Positions 34,985-43,867 are shown, counted from the first letter of the stretch. The stretch is DNA of 64,000 nt from Azospirillum brasilense (GCF_007827795.1 NZ_VITI01000007.1:1-64000), one strand, 5' to 3'. Numbers and translations: made by a program. The notes: generated by a model not told the origin, from the sequence alone.

Positions 34985-35004
34985 TTTAAAACTGGATTTA
35001 AAAT
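34985..35004 (-). promoter_or_regulatory. TTTAAA-pair box between flgB and fliI
   Basis: TTTAAA occurs at 34985-34990 and 34997-35002. On the flgB strand the site reads TTTAAATCCAGTTTTAAACG, close to TTTAAATCCGCTTTAAAAG before flgE and to TTTACTCCGGTTTAAACG before flagellin. The 125-base divergent gap also has to hold the fliI promoter, so one site may serve both directions. Confidence 0.55.
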
Positions 35005-35052
35005 CCCTGTGCCAGGATCGCTCCGTTCCGACACGGCGGAGACGACCCGGTC

Positions 35053-36393
35053 ATGCGCGTGCTTTCCAACCTCCTGTCCGAGATCGAGCGGATGCCGACC
35101 CGATCCTGGCGCGGCGAGATCCGCAGCGCCACCGGCATGACGCTGGAGGTGGAGGGGCTGCGCCGCGTCCTGGCGGTGGGCGACAAATGCTGGGCGGAGA
35201 CGGCGCGCGGCCAGCGGCTGCTGTGCGAGACCATCGGCTTCCGCCAGGGCCGCACGCTGCTGATGGCCTTCGACAACCTCGACGGCGTGGCGGAGGGATG
35301 CGCCGCCGTCACCGACGACACCGCCTTCACGCTGCGCCCCGGCCCCGGCTGGCTGGGCCGCGTCGTCAACGCGCTGGGCGAACCGATCGACGGGCGCGGC
35401 CCCTTGCGCAACGGCCACCACGCCCGCCCGCTGCGCGCCGCCCCGCCGCCGGCCTACGCCCGCCGCCGGGTGGGGGCGAAGATGGACACCGGCGTGCGCG
35501 CCATCGACGTCTTCACGCCCATTTGCCGAGGCCAGCGCATGGGCGTCTTCGCCGGGTCGGGCGTCGGCAAATCGACGTTGCTGTCGATGGTCGCCCGCCA
35601 CGCCGGGGCCGACGCCATCGTGATCGGGCTGGTCGGGGAGCGCGGGCGCGAGGTGCAGGAGTTCATCCAGGACGATCTCGGCGCGGACGGCCTCGCCCGC
35701 TCCGTCGTCGTGGTCGCCACCTCGGACGAGCCGCCGCTGATGCGCCGGCAGGCCGCCCATCTCTGCCTGACCGTGGCGGAGGAGTTGCGCGACCGCGGTA
35801 TGCACGTCCTCTGCCTGATCGACAGCGTGACGCGCTTCGCCATGGCCCAGCGCGAGATCGGACTGGCCGCCGGGGAGCCGCCGACCGCCAAGAGCTACCC
35901 GCCCAGCGTCTTCGCCGAACTGCCCAAGCTGATGGAGCGCGCCGGGCCGGGGCAGGATGGCCAGGGCGACATCACCGGCATCTTCACCGTCCTGGTGGAC
36001 GGCGACGACCACGACGAGCCGATCGCCGACGCGGTGCGCGGCATCCTCGACGGCCACATCGTGCTGGACCGCCGCATCGCCGAGCAGGGGCGCTACCCCG
36101 CCGTCAACGTGCTGCGCAGCGTGTCGCGCCTGCTGCCCGGCTGCCACACGGCGGAGCAGAACGCCCTGCTGCGCCGTGCGCGGAGCCTCGCCGCCACCTA
36201 CGACAACATGCGGGAACTGGTGCGCATCGGCGCCTACAAGCAGGGCACCGACCCGGAGGTGGACGGCGCCGTCGCGCTGAACCCGGCGCTGGAGGAGTTC
36301 CTGCGCCAGGGCAAGGACGACGCCACGCCGTCCCTCGACTCCTTCCGTTTCCTCGACCGCATCCTCGCCGTTCCCGCCGGAGTTGTCCCATGA
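35053..36393 (+). CDS. fliI: Flagellum-specific export ATPase FliI
   Basis: 446 residues. Walker A GVFAGSGVGKSTLLSMVARH, the catalytic Glu region VIGLVGERGREVQEFIQDDL, Walker B CLIDSVTRFAMAQREIGLA, and SYPPSVFAELPKLMERAG are all present in F1-beta-like order. It energises delivery of substrates to the export gate. Divergent from flgB. FliH and FliJ genes, which often accompany fliI, are absent; instead an unknown protein overlaps its stop by four bases. Confidence 0.96.
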   Translation: MRVLSNLLSEIERMPTRSWRGEIRSATGMTLEVEGLRRVLAVGDKCWAETARGQRLLCETIGFRQGRTLLMAFDNLDGVAEGCAAVTDDTAFTLRPGPGWLGRVVNALGEPIDGRGPLRNGHHARPLRAAPPPAYARRRVGAKMDTGVRAIDVFTPICRGQRMGVFAGSGVGKSTLLSMVARHAGADAIVIGLVGERGREVQEFIQDDLGADGLARSVVVVATSDEPPLMRRQAAHLCLTVAEELRDRGMHVLCLIDSVTRFAMAQREIGLAAGEPPTAKSYPPSVFAELPKLMERAGPGQDGQGDITGIFTVLVDGDDHDEPIADAVRGILDGHIVLDRRIAEQGRYPAVNVLRSVSRLLPGCHTAEQNALLRRARSLAATYDNMRELVRIGAYKQGTDPEVDGAVALNPALEEFLRQGKDDATPSLDSFRFLDRILAVPAGVVP

Positions 36394-36989
36394 CCAACGC
36401 CACCGCGCTCGCCGCCCGCGCGCTTGCCCCGACCACCGCCGCACGGGACGCCGTGAAGGCCCCGACCAAACAGGAGGCAGCGGATCTCAGCCTGGATTTC
36501 GGGGACCTGCTGGACGCGGTGAACCCGCTGCAGCATCTGCCGGGGGTGTCGCAGATCTACCGCCACGCCACCGGCGACGGGATCGGCCTGCCGGCGCGGC
36601 TGGCCGGGGGGTTCCTGTTCGGCGGCCCCGTTGGCCTGCTGGGCAGCGCCGCCATGGCCGCCTTCGAGGCGGTGACCGGCGACGATCCGCTGGGCCACCT
36701 CGTCACGCTGGCGGAGAGCGGGGCGGAGGAGACGAAGGCTCCGGCGAAGGACGCGCCGCCCAACGCCCCGCCCCTGCCCTTCCTCGCCGGCCCGGCGCAT
36801 GAACAGCCGGCGGACCATCGCCCGTCCCCCGCCGTGCTGGCGGAGGCGCTCGCCCGCAAGACGCCTGGCAGCGATGCCGCGGCGGACGTACCCACGCCCA
36901 AGGCGGAGCAGCCCGCCCCGCAAATCCTGGCGAAGCTTTACGAGTTGCACGCCACCCAGCCGGCGGACCGCCCGGCCGTCCGGCTCTGA
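36390..36989 (+). CDS. Unknown protein translationally coupled to FliI
   Basis: 199 residues, start ATG overlapping the fliI stop (ATGA). Ala/Thr-rich disordered N-terminus, then a compact central segment (DLLDAVNPLQHLPGVSQIYR and HATGDGIGLPARLAGGFLFG followed by GPVGLLGSAAMAAFEAVTGD) in which a hydrophobic Gly-rich stretch could be a hairpin membrane insertion or a buried helix pair, and a Pro/Glu-rich C-terminus. I have seen this NPLQH-P-V-S-x-I-Y-R pattern as a conserved alphaproteobacterial protein of unknown function. Coupling to fliI suggests a role in flagellar export, taking the place where FliJ often sits, but it is not a coiled coil like FliJ. Confidence 0.7.
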   Translation: MTNATALAARALAPTTAARDAVKAPTKQEAADLSLDFGDLLDAVNPLQHLPGVSQIYRHATGDGIGLPARLAGGFLFGGPVGLLGSAAMAAFEAVTGDDPLGHLVTLAESGAEETKAPAKDAPPNAPPLPFLAGPAHEQPADHRPSPAVLAEALARKTPGSDAAADVPTPKAEQPAPQILAKLYELHATQPADRPAVRL

Positions 36990-36995
36990 CCCCGG

Positions 36996-37868
36996 TCAGC
37001 GCAGCGCCTTCCCCAGCGCGTCCATGAACAGCCGCAGCTTCGGCGGCACGAAGCGCGCCGAAGGGTGGACGCCCCAGACCGCCAGCGGCTCCAACGCCCC
37101 GTCGGACAGGGTGAGCGCCACCAGGGCGCCACGCGCCACCTCCTCCCGCACGTCCCACTCGGACAGGACGGCGATGCCGAGCCCGGCGAGGCAGATGTCC
37201 CGCAAGCCCTCGATGGAGTTGGCGGTGAAGCGGCCGCGCACCCGGATTCGCCGCTCCCGCCCGTCGCCCGCGAAGCTCCAGTGGGTCGTGCCGGACAAGC
37301 ACAGGCACTCGTGCTCCGCCAGATCGGCGACGGCGGCGGGCGTGCCGCGATCCGCCAGATAGCCGGGCGTGGCGTAGAGCCCCCGCGGGTTGTCGGCCAG
37401 CCGCCGCGCGATCAGCGCGCTGTCCTTCAGACGCGCGATGCGGATGGCGAGGTCGATCCCCTGCCCGACGATGTCCACCACCGTGTCGGTCAGCAGCAGA
37501 TCGACCGAGACCTGCGGGTTGTCCTTCAGGAACTCCGCGACCACCGGCACCACGACCTTGCGCCCGAAGGCGGCGGAGGCGGTCAGCCGCAGCAGCCCGG
37601 ACGCACCGGCGGAGGACGGGCGGACGCTGGCCCGCGCCGCCGCCTCGTTCTCCAACATCGCCTGGGCGAAGGGCAGCATCGCCTCCCCCTCCGGCGTCAG
37701 GGCGAGGGAGCGGGTGGTCCGCTGCATCAGCAGCACGCCCATGGCGTCCTCCAGCGCGGCCAGCCGCCGGGTCGCCATCAGCGGCGAGATGCCCAGCCGC
37801 CGCGCAGCCCCGGCAAGGCTGCCGGCCTGGGCGGCTTCCACCAGAACGGCGAGTCCGGCGAGGTCCAT
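36996..37868 (-). CDS. LysR-family transcriptional regulator
   Basis: 290 residues with N-terminal HTH (LVEAAQAGSLAGAARRLGIS and PLMATRRLAALEDAMGVLLM) and an effector domain of the CrgA-like subgroup. It is divergent from the MFS transporter gene at 38018, with a 149-base gap, and probably controls it. Its stop lies 7 bases from the end of the fliI-coupled gene, so an unrelated module has been inserted between flagellar genes. Confidence 0.92.
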   Translation of the reverse strand: MDLAGLAVLVEAAQAGSLAGAARRLGISPLMATRRLAALEDAMGVLLMQRTTRSLALTPEGEAMLPFAQAMLENEAAARASVRPSSAGASGLLRLTASAAFGRKVVVPVVAEFLKDNPQVSVDLLLTDTVVDIVGQGIDLAIRIARLKDSALIARRLADNPRGLYATPGYLADRGTPAAVADLAEHECLCLSGTTHWSFAGDGRERRIRVRGRFTANSIEGLRDICLAGLGIAVLSEWDVREEVARGALVALTLSDGALEPLAVWGVHPSARFVPPKLRLFMDALGKALR

Positions 37869-37968
37869 TGCTTCATATTCCGATATACAGGCCCTTCATT
37901 CTGCATGACTGATGCGGATTGTGAAAGTGCGATAGGGTCCGTTTCAGAGATCATCGCCTTGGGCTCAG

Positions 37969-37995
37969 TAGCCCTCTCCCCTCTGGGGAGAAGGG
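37969..37995. repeat. Short palindromic repeat upstream of the MFS gene
   Basis: TAGCCCTCTCCCCTCTGGGG with AGAAGGG forms a short hairpin and matches the left half of the element at 11876-11899 (TAGCCCTCTCCCC...GGGGAGA). It lies 22 bases before the MFS start, so it could influence translation of that gene. Confidence 0.5.
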
Positions 37996-38017
37996 ATGTT
38001 GCAAAAGGACCGCTGTC

Positions 38018-39229
38018 ATGAGCATCACCGACACAATGCCCCACACATCAGCCCACACACCGGAACAGACCCGGCTCGGGCGCGGGCTGACCTTCGCGAT
38101 GGCGACCGCCGCGGGGCTGGCCGTCGCGAACATCTACTACAACCAGCCCATGCTGGGCCTGATCGAAGGTGATCTGCCCGGCCAGCTGACCGGCATGATC
38201 CCGACCGCCACGCAGCTGGGCTACGCCGCCGGCCTGCTTCTGCTGGTGCCGCTGGGCGATCTGGTGGAGCGGCGTCGGCTGATCGTCGGGCAGTTCCTGC
38301 TGCTCGCCGCGGCGCTGGTCGCGACGGCGCTGGCGCAGGGTCCCGCCCTGCTGGTCGCCGCCTCGCTGCTGCTCGGCGTGTCGGCGACGGTGGCGCAGCA
38401 GATCGTCCCCTTCGCCGCCCATCTCGCCTCGCCGCAGCGGCGCGGGGCGGCGGTGGGAACCGTCATGTCGGGAGTGCTGACCGGCATCCTGCTCAGCCGC
38501 ACGCTGGCCGGCTTCGTCGGGACGCACGAGGGGTGGCGGGCCATGTTCTGGCTGGCCGTGCCGTTGGCGCTGGCTGCGGCCGCGCTGATGGCCGTCATGC
38601 TGCCGCGCAGCCACCCGAACGCCACATCGCCCAACACCAGCATGTGCTACCCGGCGCTGATGCGCTCGCTGGTCCATCTGTGGCGGGAGTTCCCGGCCCT
38701 GCGGCTGGCCGCCGTCACCCAGGGGCTGCTGTTCGCCGCTTTCACGACCTTCTGGACCATCCTGGCGCTGCGTCTGGCCGAGCCGCGCTTCGGCCTGGGC
38801 GCCGATGCGGCGGGGCTGTTCGGCATCGTCGGCGCGGTCGGCATCCTGGCCGCCCCGCTGGCCGGTCGGATCGCCGACCGCAGCGGGCCGCACCGGGTGA
38901 TCCTGCTGGGCACCGTGCTGACGCTCGCCTCCTGGCTGCTGTTCGGGCTGTGGACGTCGGTCGCTGGGCTGGTCGCCGGGGTGATCCTGCTCGACTTCGC
39001 GGTTCAGGCAGCGCTGGTGTCGAACCAGCACATCGTCTACGCCCTGCGGCCCGAAGCCCGCGCCCGGCTGAACACCCTCTTCATGGGCGGTATGTTCCTG
39101 GGCGGCGCGCTGGGGTCGAGTGCCGCGACGCTGGCCTGGAACGCTGGGGGCTGGACCGCCGTGACCGGTCTGGGCATCGCCGTCGCTGCGGCGGCCACCG
39201 CCCTCCAGCTCGCCGCGCGGCGCCGGTAG
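38018..39229 (+). CDS. MFS transporter (DHA1-like efflux)
   Basis: 403 residues, twelve predicted membrane helices. N-terminal segment [20 protein letters not shown] and loop 2-3 [20 protein letters not shown] (motif A-like G-D-x-x-E-R-R-R) are seen; motif C-like [20 protein letters not shown] is in helix 5. The similarity is to AraJ/NepI-type drug or metabolite exporters. Divergent from a LysR regulator, a common arrangement for inducible efflux. Substrate unknown. Confidence 0.9.
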   Translation: MSITDTMPHTSAHTPEQTRLGRGLTFAMATAAGLAVANIYYNQPMLGLIEGDLPGQLTGMIPTATQLGYAAGLLLLVPLGDLVERRRLIVGQFLLLAAALVATALAQGPALLVAASLLLGVSATVAQQIVPFAAHLASPQRRGAAVGTVMSGVLTGILLSRTLAGFVGTHEGWRAMFWLAVPLALAAAALMAVMLPRSHPNATSPNTSMCYPALMRSLVHLWREFPALRLAAVTQGLLFAAFTTFWTILALRLAEPRFGLGADAAGLFGIVGAVGILAAPLAGRIADRSGPHRVILLGTVLTLASWLLFGLWTSVAGLVAGVILLDFAVQAALVSNQHIVYALRPEARARLNTLFMGGMFLGGALGSSAATLAWNAGGWTAVTGLGIAVAAAATALQLAARRR

Positions 39230-39251
39230 GAAGCCAGAAAATTGGGAGATT

Positions 39252-39271
39252 GGGGGGCCTTACCGCCCCCC
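39252..39271. terminator. Hairpin between convergent MFS and flagellar-cluster genes
   Basis: GGGGGGC (39252-39258) pairs with GCCCCCC (39265-39271) over a 6-nt loop; it overlaps the stop of the minus-strand gene (39260) and follows the MFS stop by 22 bases. Confidence 0.5.
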
Positions 39272-40342
39272 GCTCCGCGCCGAGCGTTCCAGGGAGCGGA
39301 TGTGGGACAGGCCCGGCAGGATTTCGGAGCGGATGAACTCCAAGCGGCGCACCGGGCCGCCGCCGCTGGAGAAACGGGCCTTCCACAAGGCCATCTTCAC
39401 CGCCAGCCCGCACAGAACCCCGCCGATGGTGACGTGGTGGTTGGTGATCAGGTCGCGGATGCTGCGGAAGCTCTGGGCGTTGATGTTGCGCCAGAAATCC
39501 TTGGAGCGGTTGTCGAAGCTCTCGAACCGCCCGGTGATCGAGGCGGCGATCTCCGTCAGGTCGCGGCCCACCTCGTCGAGCATCCGGGCGTGGCGGGCGT
39601 CGCGGCGGACCTCGCTGAAGCCGCGCACCGCGTCCATCCAGGCCAGGAATGCCTGCACGTCGGGGACGATCTCGTCCAGGCACTGCTTGAAATAGGCCAG
39701 CGACAGGAAGATGTCGCCGTACTCCTCCAGGAAGGCCGGGATGTCGGCCATGGCGATGTCCAGCCGGTCGGCCATCATGGTGAGCCGGCGGCGCACCTCC
39801 GCCAGATCGGGCTCGGCGAACAGGCGGATCAGATCCTCGACATTCTGCACCTGCACGTCGTCGCTGCCGTAGACGCTTTCGATCAGCGGGCGGGTGAAGA
39901 CGCGCATGTAGCGGGTCAGCTGCTCGCGGCGGCGCTGGGACAGGCGCAGGGCGGCGTGCTCGTCCACCGCGATCTTCAGGCGGCGCAGCTCGATGCGCAG
40001 GGAATAGACGTCGAAGCTGGCGGCCTGGGCGATCTGCCCGATCATCAGCAGGTCGCGGTCCAGCTCGGGCGAGCGGTTGCCGAAATGCAGCGGCAACTGG
40101 CTGGGCATCACCTGCCCGCTGCCGGCGTGGACGTCGTTGAACAGCTCCACCACCGTCTGGAGCCGGACGTTCTTGATCAACCGCGCCCGGCGCAGGCCCG
40201 GAGTCTCCAGCGGCAGGATCGTCATCGGCAGGATATGAAGGGAGTCGCGGGCGGTGTCCTCGTCCCGGTCGTCCGGGCCGGGCAGCAGGGCCACGACGTG
40301 CGGCCACGCGCCCGGCGGCCTGGCCTGTCGGCTCGGCTGCAC
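39260..40342 (-). CDS. Unknown protein at the end of the flagellin operon (360 aa)
   Basis: 360 residues, soluble and predominantly helical throughout, with long charged helices (LIRLFAEPDLAEVRRRLTMM; EVGRDLTEIAASITGRFESF; VGSDD-type turns). There is a short hydrophobic stretch (VTIGGVLCGLAVKMALW) near residue 308 that may be a single membrane or buried helix. No family is recognised. An internal Met at residue 40 (start of MTILPLETPGLRRARL) is an alternative start, since the first 39 residues are Pro/Arg-rich. It is 40 bases after the DUF1217 gene on the same strand and so is probably the last gene of the flagellin-flaF-flbT transcript; a role in lateral flagella is inferred from position only. 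Confidence 0.65.
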   Translation of the reverse strand: MQPSRQARPPGAWPHVVALLPGPDDRDEDTARDSLHILPMTILPLETPGLRRARLIKNVRLQTVVELFNDVHAGSGQVMPSQLPLHFGNRSPELDRDLLMIGQIAQAASFDVYSLRIELRRLKIAVDEHAALRLSQRRREQLTRYMRVFTRPLIESVYGSDDVQVQNVEDLIRLFAEPDLAEVRRRLTMMADRLDIAMADIPAFLEEYGDIFLSLAYFKQCLDEIVPDVQAFLAWMDAVRGFSEVRRDARHARMLDEVGRDLTEIAASITGRFESFDNRSKDFWRNINAQSFRSIRDLITNHHVTIGGVLCGLAVKMALWKARFSSGGGPVRRLEFIRSEILPGLSHIRSLERSARSGGR

Positions 40343-40382
40343 AGCCAGTCTCCCGAAATTCCGTCCGCCGAAATTCCGCCGC

Positions 40383-41177
40383 TCAGAAGCGTGGGAAGTT
40401 CAGCAGCGACATGGTGATGGACGGGTCGATGGCGATGATCGAGGAGCGTCCGCGGCTGTTGATCGGCCCGATGTAGGGCAACGTGGCGGAGGCCTCGGCG
40501 GGCGCGCCGTTCTTCAGGTCGTACATGGCCGAGAAGCGGTCCAGGAACTTCCCGAGCTTGGCCGGGTCCTTGAAGTCGGCGATGTCGAAGCGCTTCTTCA
40601 GCTTGTCGACCAGCCGGTCGAGATCGCCCAGCGCCGACTGCTCGGGAATGTCGAGCGCGGTGAAGACCACCTTCTGCAGTGCGCGGTCGGCCATCACCTG
40701 ATACCAATTGGTGATGCGCGACGCCTTGCGGTCGAAGTAGAGCGCCAGACGGACCGCGGGATTGCTCTCCTCCGCCTTCACCTCCAGCGACACGTCGACG
40801 TAGCGGTCGACGATGGCCTTGACGATCGCCGGCTCCTTCAGCGTGGCGCCGCCCGTCTCCTTGAAGGACAGGACGGTGGCCATCTCCTTGAACTTGGCGT
40901 CGTTCATGCGGTTGGCCAACGCCTCCGGGTCCTTCACCCCCTGGTCCAGCACCTTGCGGATCAGGGCGCGCGCGTAGGTCTGGCTTTCCAGGTCGAAGGC
41001 CACCATGACGAAGCGGTAGAGCTTGTCGTCCTTCAGCAGCTCCTCGGCGCTGGAGATCTTGCCGATGTTGGCCTCGAAATAGGCGATGTTGCGCTTCACG
41101 TCGGGCCGCGAGCGGATCATCGCGTCGTAGCGGTCCTGATTGCGGACGATCTGGCGATAATCCTGGAGCGTGCTCAT
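40383..41177 (-). CDS. DUF1217 flagellar-associated protein
   Basis: 264 residues. The pattern DYRQIVRNQDRYDAMIRSRP, YFEANIGKISSAEELLKDDK and LYRFVMVAFDLESQTYARAL fits DUF1217, a helical domain found in alphaproteobacterial flagellar clusters, often beside flgF or flagellin genes, with unknown role. The C-terminus ends in a small hydrophobic tail (SITMSLLNFPRF). The start overlaps the upstream stop by four bases (ATGA), so it is coupled to the FlaG-like gene. Confidence 0.8.
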   Translation of the reverse strand: MSTLQDYRQIVRNQDRYDAMIRSRPDVKRNIAYFEANIGKISSAEELLKDDKLYRFVMVAFDLESQTYARALIRKVLDQGVKDPEALANRMNDAKFKEMATVLSFKETGGATLKEPAIVKAIVDRYVDVSLEVKAEESNPAVRLALYFDRKASRITNWYQVMADRALQKVVFTALDIPEQSALGDLDRLVDKLKKRFDIADFKDPAKLGKFLDRFSAMYDLKNGAPAEASATLPYIGPINSRGRSSIIAIDPSITMSLLNFPRF

Positions 41178-41560
41178 GCCGTCACCTCCGGGGCCTTCGG
41201 CCGCCCGCGCTCCTCGGCCGCGTCCTCCGCCGGGTCGGCGTAGGAGGGCGGGATGCGCAGGATCACCTCGCCGGTGTGGGTGTCGAGCACCTCGGTGGAC
41301 AGGCGGCCCGTGCCGGGGTCGAGGTTGACCCGGTAGGGCGGGATGGGGTCGGGCCGGCGGCCGTTGTCGGATTCCGCCGGCGCGCGGGTTTCCTCGACCA
41401 CCTCGGTGGACTTGACGGCTTCGGCCTGGGCGGCGCGCAAGCGGTCGGCCTGGCGCTGGCGGGCTTCGGCGATCAGGTCGGCGCTGGCGGTGCCGCGCTC
41501 GCCGTTGACGCCGGACACGCCGCCGGTCAATCCCTGGATGGGTGCGGGCATGGCGGTCAC
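41174..41560 (-). CDS. FlaG-like small protein
   Basis: 128 residues. The central part is a helical, charged region and the C-terminal half has YRVNLDPGTGRLSTEVLDTH and TGEVILRIPP, which matches the FlaG consensus in which a short beta hairpin ends in D-x-x-T-G-E-V-I-x-x-I-P. FlaG family proteins limit filament length in some bacteria. The start at 41560 overlaps the flbT stop by four bases, and its own stop overlaps the DUF1217 start, so three genes are coupled. Confidence 0.65.
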   Translation of the reverse strand: MTAMPAPIQGLTGGVSGVNGERGTASADLIAEARQRQADRLRAAQAEAVKSTEVVEETRAPAESDNGRRPDPIPPYRVNLDPGTGRLSTEVLDTHTGEVILRIPPSYADPAEDAAEERGRPKAPEVTA

Positions 41561-41994
41561 GCCTCCACGCGAGTCTCGGGGGCGCGCTCGTCCCGCGGGG
41601 TGCGCTGCGCGTTCAGCAGCCCGTCCTCGTAGGCCATCACCGGCCGCAGGCAGGCCAGCGCCTTGTAGTAGTCGCGGTCGCTGACGTTGCGCATCCCCTG
41701 CATGATGCGGTCCTGCATCTCCGGATGCAGGAAGGCGGTGTAGAGCTTGGCCATCATGCCGGCGACGACGCCGCCGTACTGTTCCGCGGCCTGGGGGTCC
41801 AGCAGCATGCTCTGGATCACGAAATAGGCGCGGCGGACCGGGGTGTCGGCCTCGTCCTCCTGCATGATGTCGCTGCCGCGGATGATCTGGGCGAAGTTGC
41901 TGACGGTCAGCGTGTAGCGGCGGTTCTCGTTCTGCACGACGCAGCCGTTGATGACCACGCGCTCGCAGGGCTTGAGGCGGAGCTTAAGCGCCAT
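41557..41994 (-). CDS. flbT: Flagellin translation regulator FlbT
   Basis: 145 residues. LRLKPCERVVINGCVVQNEN and RRYTLTVSNFAQIIRGSDIM are the hallmark FlbT N-terminus. In Caulobacter and Brucella FlbT acts on the 5' leader of flagellin mRNA and couples filament synthesis to hook completion. The ATG at 41994 overlaps the flaF end by 11 bases. The target here is probably the flagellin gene directly upstream. Confidence 0.93.
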   Translation of the reverse strand: MALKLRLKPCERVVINGCVVQNENRRYTLTVSNFAQIIRGSDIMQEDEADTPVRRAYFVIQSMLLDPQAAEQYGGVVAGMMAKLYTAFLHPEMQDRIMQGMRNVSDRDYYKALACLRPVMAYEDGLLNAQRTPRDERAPETRVEA

Positions 41995-42376
41995 AGGACG
42001 CCTCCATCGCGGCGGGGGCCTCCGTGCGGGCCACACCCTGCAGGCCGCGCATGACCGACCGGTTGATGTCGATCAGCACGCCCGCGTCGGCCTCGCCGCG
42101 CAACACCTGAGTGGTCTGGCGCGCCACCGAGAAGGACAGCGAGACCAGCCCGGCGCGCAGCGCCTCGGGCAGCGCGTTGCCGTCCTCCAGAAGGTCGGCG
42201 CGCAGCGTGTTCCAAAGTTCCAGGTTGCGCCACAGCGCGTCCTTCAGCGCCGCCGACCGCCAGCCGGCGTCGCGGTTGGCCTCCAGATCCAGGGTGATGC
42301 GGAGGAAGACCAGATATTCGATGCGGCGCGGGTCTTCGCACTCGGCCATCGTCTGCTGGTAGGCGGCGATGCTCAT
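41984..42376 (-). CDS. flaF: Flagellar biosynthesis regulator FlaF
   Basis: 130 residues, helical. YQQTMAECEDPRRIEYLVFL and ALWRNLELWNTLRADLLEDG are typical of FlaF. FlaF works with FlbT and flagellin in alphaproteobacteria, acting as a flagellin-specific secretion or stability partner. It is 110 bases after the flagellin stop, across a strong terminator, and overlaps flbT by 11 bases. Confidence 0.93.
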   Translation of the reverse strand: MSIAAYQQTMAECEDPRRIEYLVFLRITLDLEANRDAGWRSAALKDALWRNLELWNTLRADLLEDGNALPEALRAGLVSLSFSVARQTTQVLRGEADAGVLIDINRSVMRGLQGVARTEAPAAMEASYGA

Positions 42377-42445
42377 GGTCGCACCTTATGCAACGCGCAC
42401 GGGGGCGCCGGAATGGGGCTTGGGCTGGAGACGAATGGAAAAAAT

Positions 42446-42478
42446 GGCCGGCGCCCCGTCGGGAGCGGGACGCCGGCC
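42446..42478 (-). terminator. Intrinsic terminator of the flagellin gene
   Basis: GGCCGGCGCCCCG (42446-42458) pairs with CGGGACGCCGGCC (42466-42478) with one mismatch and a 7-nt loop; on the minus strand it is followed by ATTTTTTCC. This is the best-formed terminator in the window and would let flagellin be made as an abundant single-gene mRNA, with flaF onward reached by partial read-through or its own promoter. Confidence 0.88.
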
Positions 42479-42486
42479 GGACCGGG

Positions 42487-43731
42487 TTAGCGGAACAGCG
42501 AGAGAATGTTCTGCGGACCCTGGTTGGCGATCGACAGCGCCTGGGTGGCGAGCTGCTGCTGGACCTGGAGGGCCTGCAGGCGGCTCGATTCCTCGTTCAT
42601 GTCGGCGTCCACCAGGGAGCCGATGCCCTTGTTCATCGAGTCGGTCAGCTTCGACACGAAGTCGTTCTGCACCGACACGCGGTTCTCAATGGAACCGATC
42701 ACCGCAGCCTTGCCGATGGCCTTGTCGAGCAGGCCGTTGATGACCTCGAGCGACTTGGTGGCGTTGGAGGTCACGTCGATCTGCGTCAGGTCGGCCAGGC
42801 CGCCGAAGGCGTCGCTTTCCTTCGACCCGACCCACAGGCTGTCCACCTTGGCGGTGAAGTTGCCGTCGGTGTTCAGGTCCTGGTCGGTGAATTCCAGCTT
42901 GTCGCCGTTGAAGGCCACCTGGAAGTCGCCGCCGGCCGTGGTCAGGGCCGCGTTGACCGCGGTCTCGATCAGGCCCTGGGTGGTCGCCAGGTCCGTGGTG
43001 TAGTCGATGCCCGACAGGTCCACCGTCACGGCGGTCTTGGTGCCCGCCTCGTTGGTGACGTTCAGGGTCAGGTTGCCCAGGCCCAGGTTCTGGCCGTCGA
43101 TGAAGGTGGTGTCCGGCGCACCGATGGCGATGCCGACGCTGGCCTTCAGGTCGTTGGTGGAGTCCACCTGCTGCTCGATCGTGGCCTTGCCAACGATCGA
43201 GGTGACCTGCATGTCCTGGCGCTGGAAGCTGATGTAGCTCGGATCGACGGTGCCGGCGCTGCGGCTCAGCGACGCCAGGATGTCGACGTTCTGGTCCTTG
43301 GCCGTGCCGTCGTTGGAGTAGGTGATGCGCAGCAGGTTGTCGCCGTTGAAGGAGGCGTCGGCGGCGGCGCCCTTCACCAGCTTGACGAGCTGGTCGATGT
43401 CGTTCTGGATCAGCGACTTGTCGACGCCGTTGGTCTGGCCGGCGATGACGCGGGCCTTCAGCGTCTGCAGGTTCTCGACGATGTTCTTGGACGCCACCGA
43501 CGCGGTGTTGGTCGTGCCCGAACCCAGTTCCAGCGATTCCTTCACCGCCTTGAAGCCGGCGACGTCGGCGCGCATGGTCGTGGCGATGGACCAGTAGGCG
43601 GCGTTGTCCTTGGCGTTGTTGACCTTGAGACCGGTCGAGATGCGATCCTGGGTGGTCGCCAGATCGTCGGTCACGCGGCGCAGCGTCTGCAGCGCGGTCA
43701 TCGCCGAGGTGTTGGTCATGATCGAGGCCAT
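42487..43731 (-). CDS. laf1: Flagellin (probable lateral flagellin)
   Basis: 414 residues. The D0/D1 N-terminal motif (MTALQTLRRVTDDLATTQDR followed by ISTGLKVNNAKDNAAYWSIA) and C-terminal motif (SRLQALQVQQQLATQALSIA followed by NQGPQNILSLFR) are conserved, and the middle 170-320 is the exposed variable domain rich in Thr/Asn/Asp. The start MASIMTNTSAM has GGAGATACAC upstream. Size and neighbours (flaF, flbT, export genes) suggest the lateral flagellin Laf1 known from Azospirillum; the symbol rests on that assumption. A TTTA/TTTAAA box lies about 117 bases upstream of its ATG, and its mRNA ends at a strong terminator. Confidence 0.9.
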   Translation of the reverse strand: MASIMTNTSAMTALQTLRRVTDDLATTQDRISTGLKVNNAKDNAAYWSIATTMRADVAGFKAVKESLELGSGTTNTASVASKNIVENLQTLKARVIAGQTNGVDKSLIQNDIDQLVKLVKGAAADASFNGDNLLRITYSNDGTAKDQNVDILASLSRSAGTVDPSYISFQRQDMQVTSIVGKATIEQQVDSTNDLKASVGIAIGAPDTTFIDGQNLGLGNLTLNVTNEAGTKTAVTVDLSGIDYTTDLATTQGLIETAVNAALTTAGGDFQVAFNGDKLEFTDQDLNTDGNFTAKVDSLWVGSKESDAFGGLADLTQIDVTSNATKSLEVINGLLDKAIGKAAVIGSIENRVSVQNDFVSKLTDSMNKGIGSLVDADMNEESSRLQALQVQQQLATQALSIANQGPQNILSLFR

Positions 43732-43847
43732 GTGTATCTCCATTCGCGAGATGCAGAGCGCCTTTCTGACGCTGGGGCCGGGCTGCGCGGGCCTTCCCAC
43801 TTGGTGTTTATGGGCGCGCAACCGACCATTCGACTGTGACCGACCCC

Positions 43848-43867
43848 GTTTAAACCGGAGTAAAAAA
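43848..43867 (-). promoter_or_regulatory. TTTA/TTTAAA box upstream of flagellin; AT-rich 339-base gap
   Basis: On the flagellin strand the site reads TTTACTCCGGTTTAAACG, with TTTA-N7-TTAA spacing and GTTTAAAC as an exact palindrome at 43848-43855. The gap 43732-44070 between flagellin and the regulator also holds an AT-rich hairpin GCATTTTATAAAAATGC at 43932-43948 (possible terminator of the regulator mRNA) and two copies of CGTCTTTCAAAG (43894-43905 and 44001-44012). No gene is seen in it. Confidence 0.5.
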
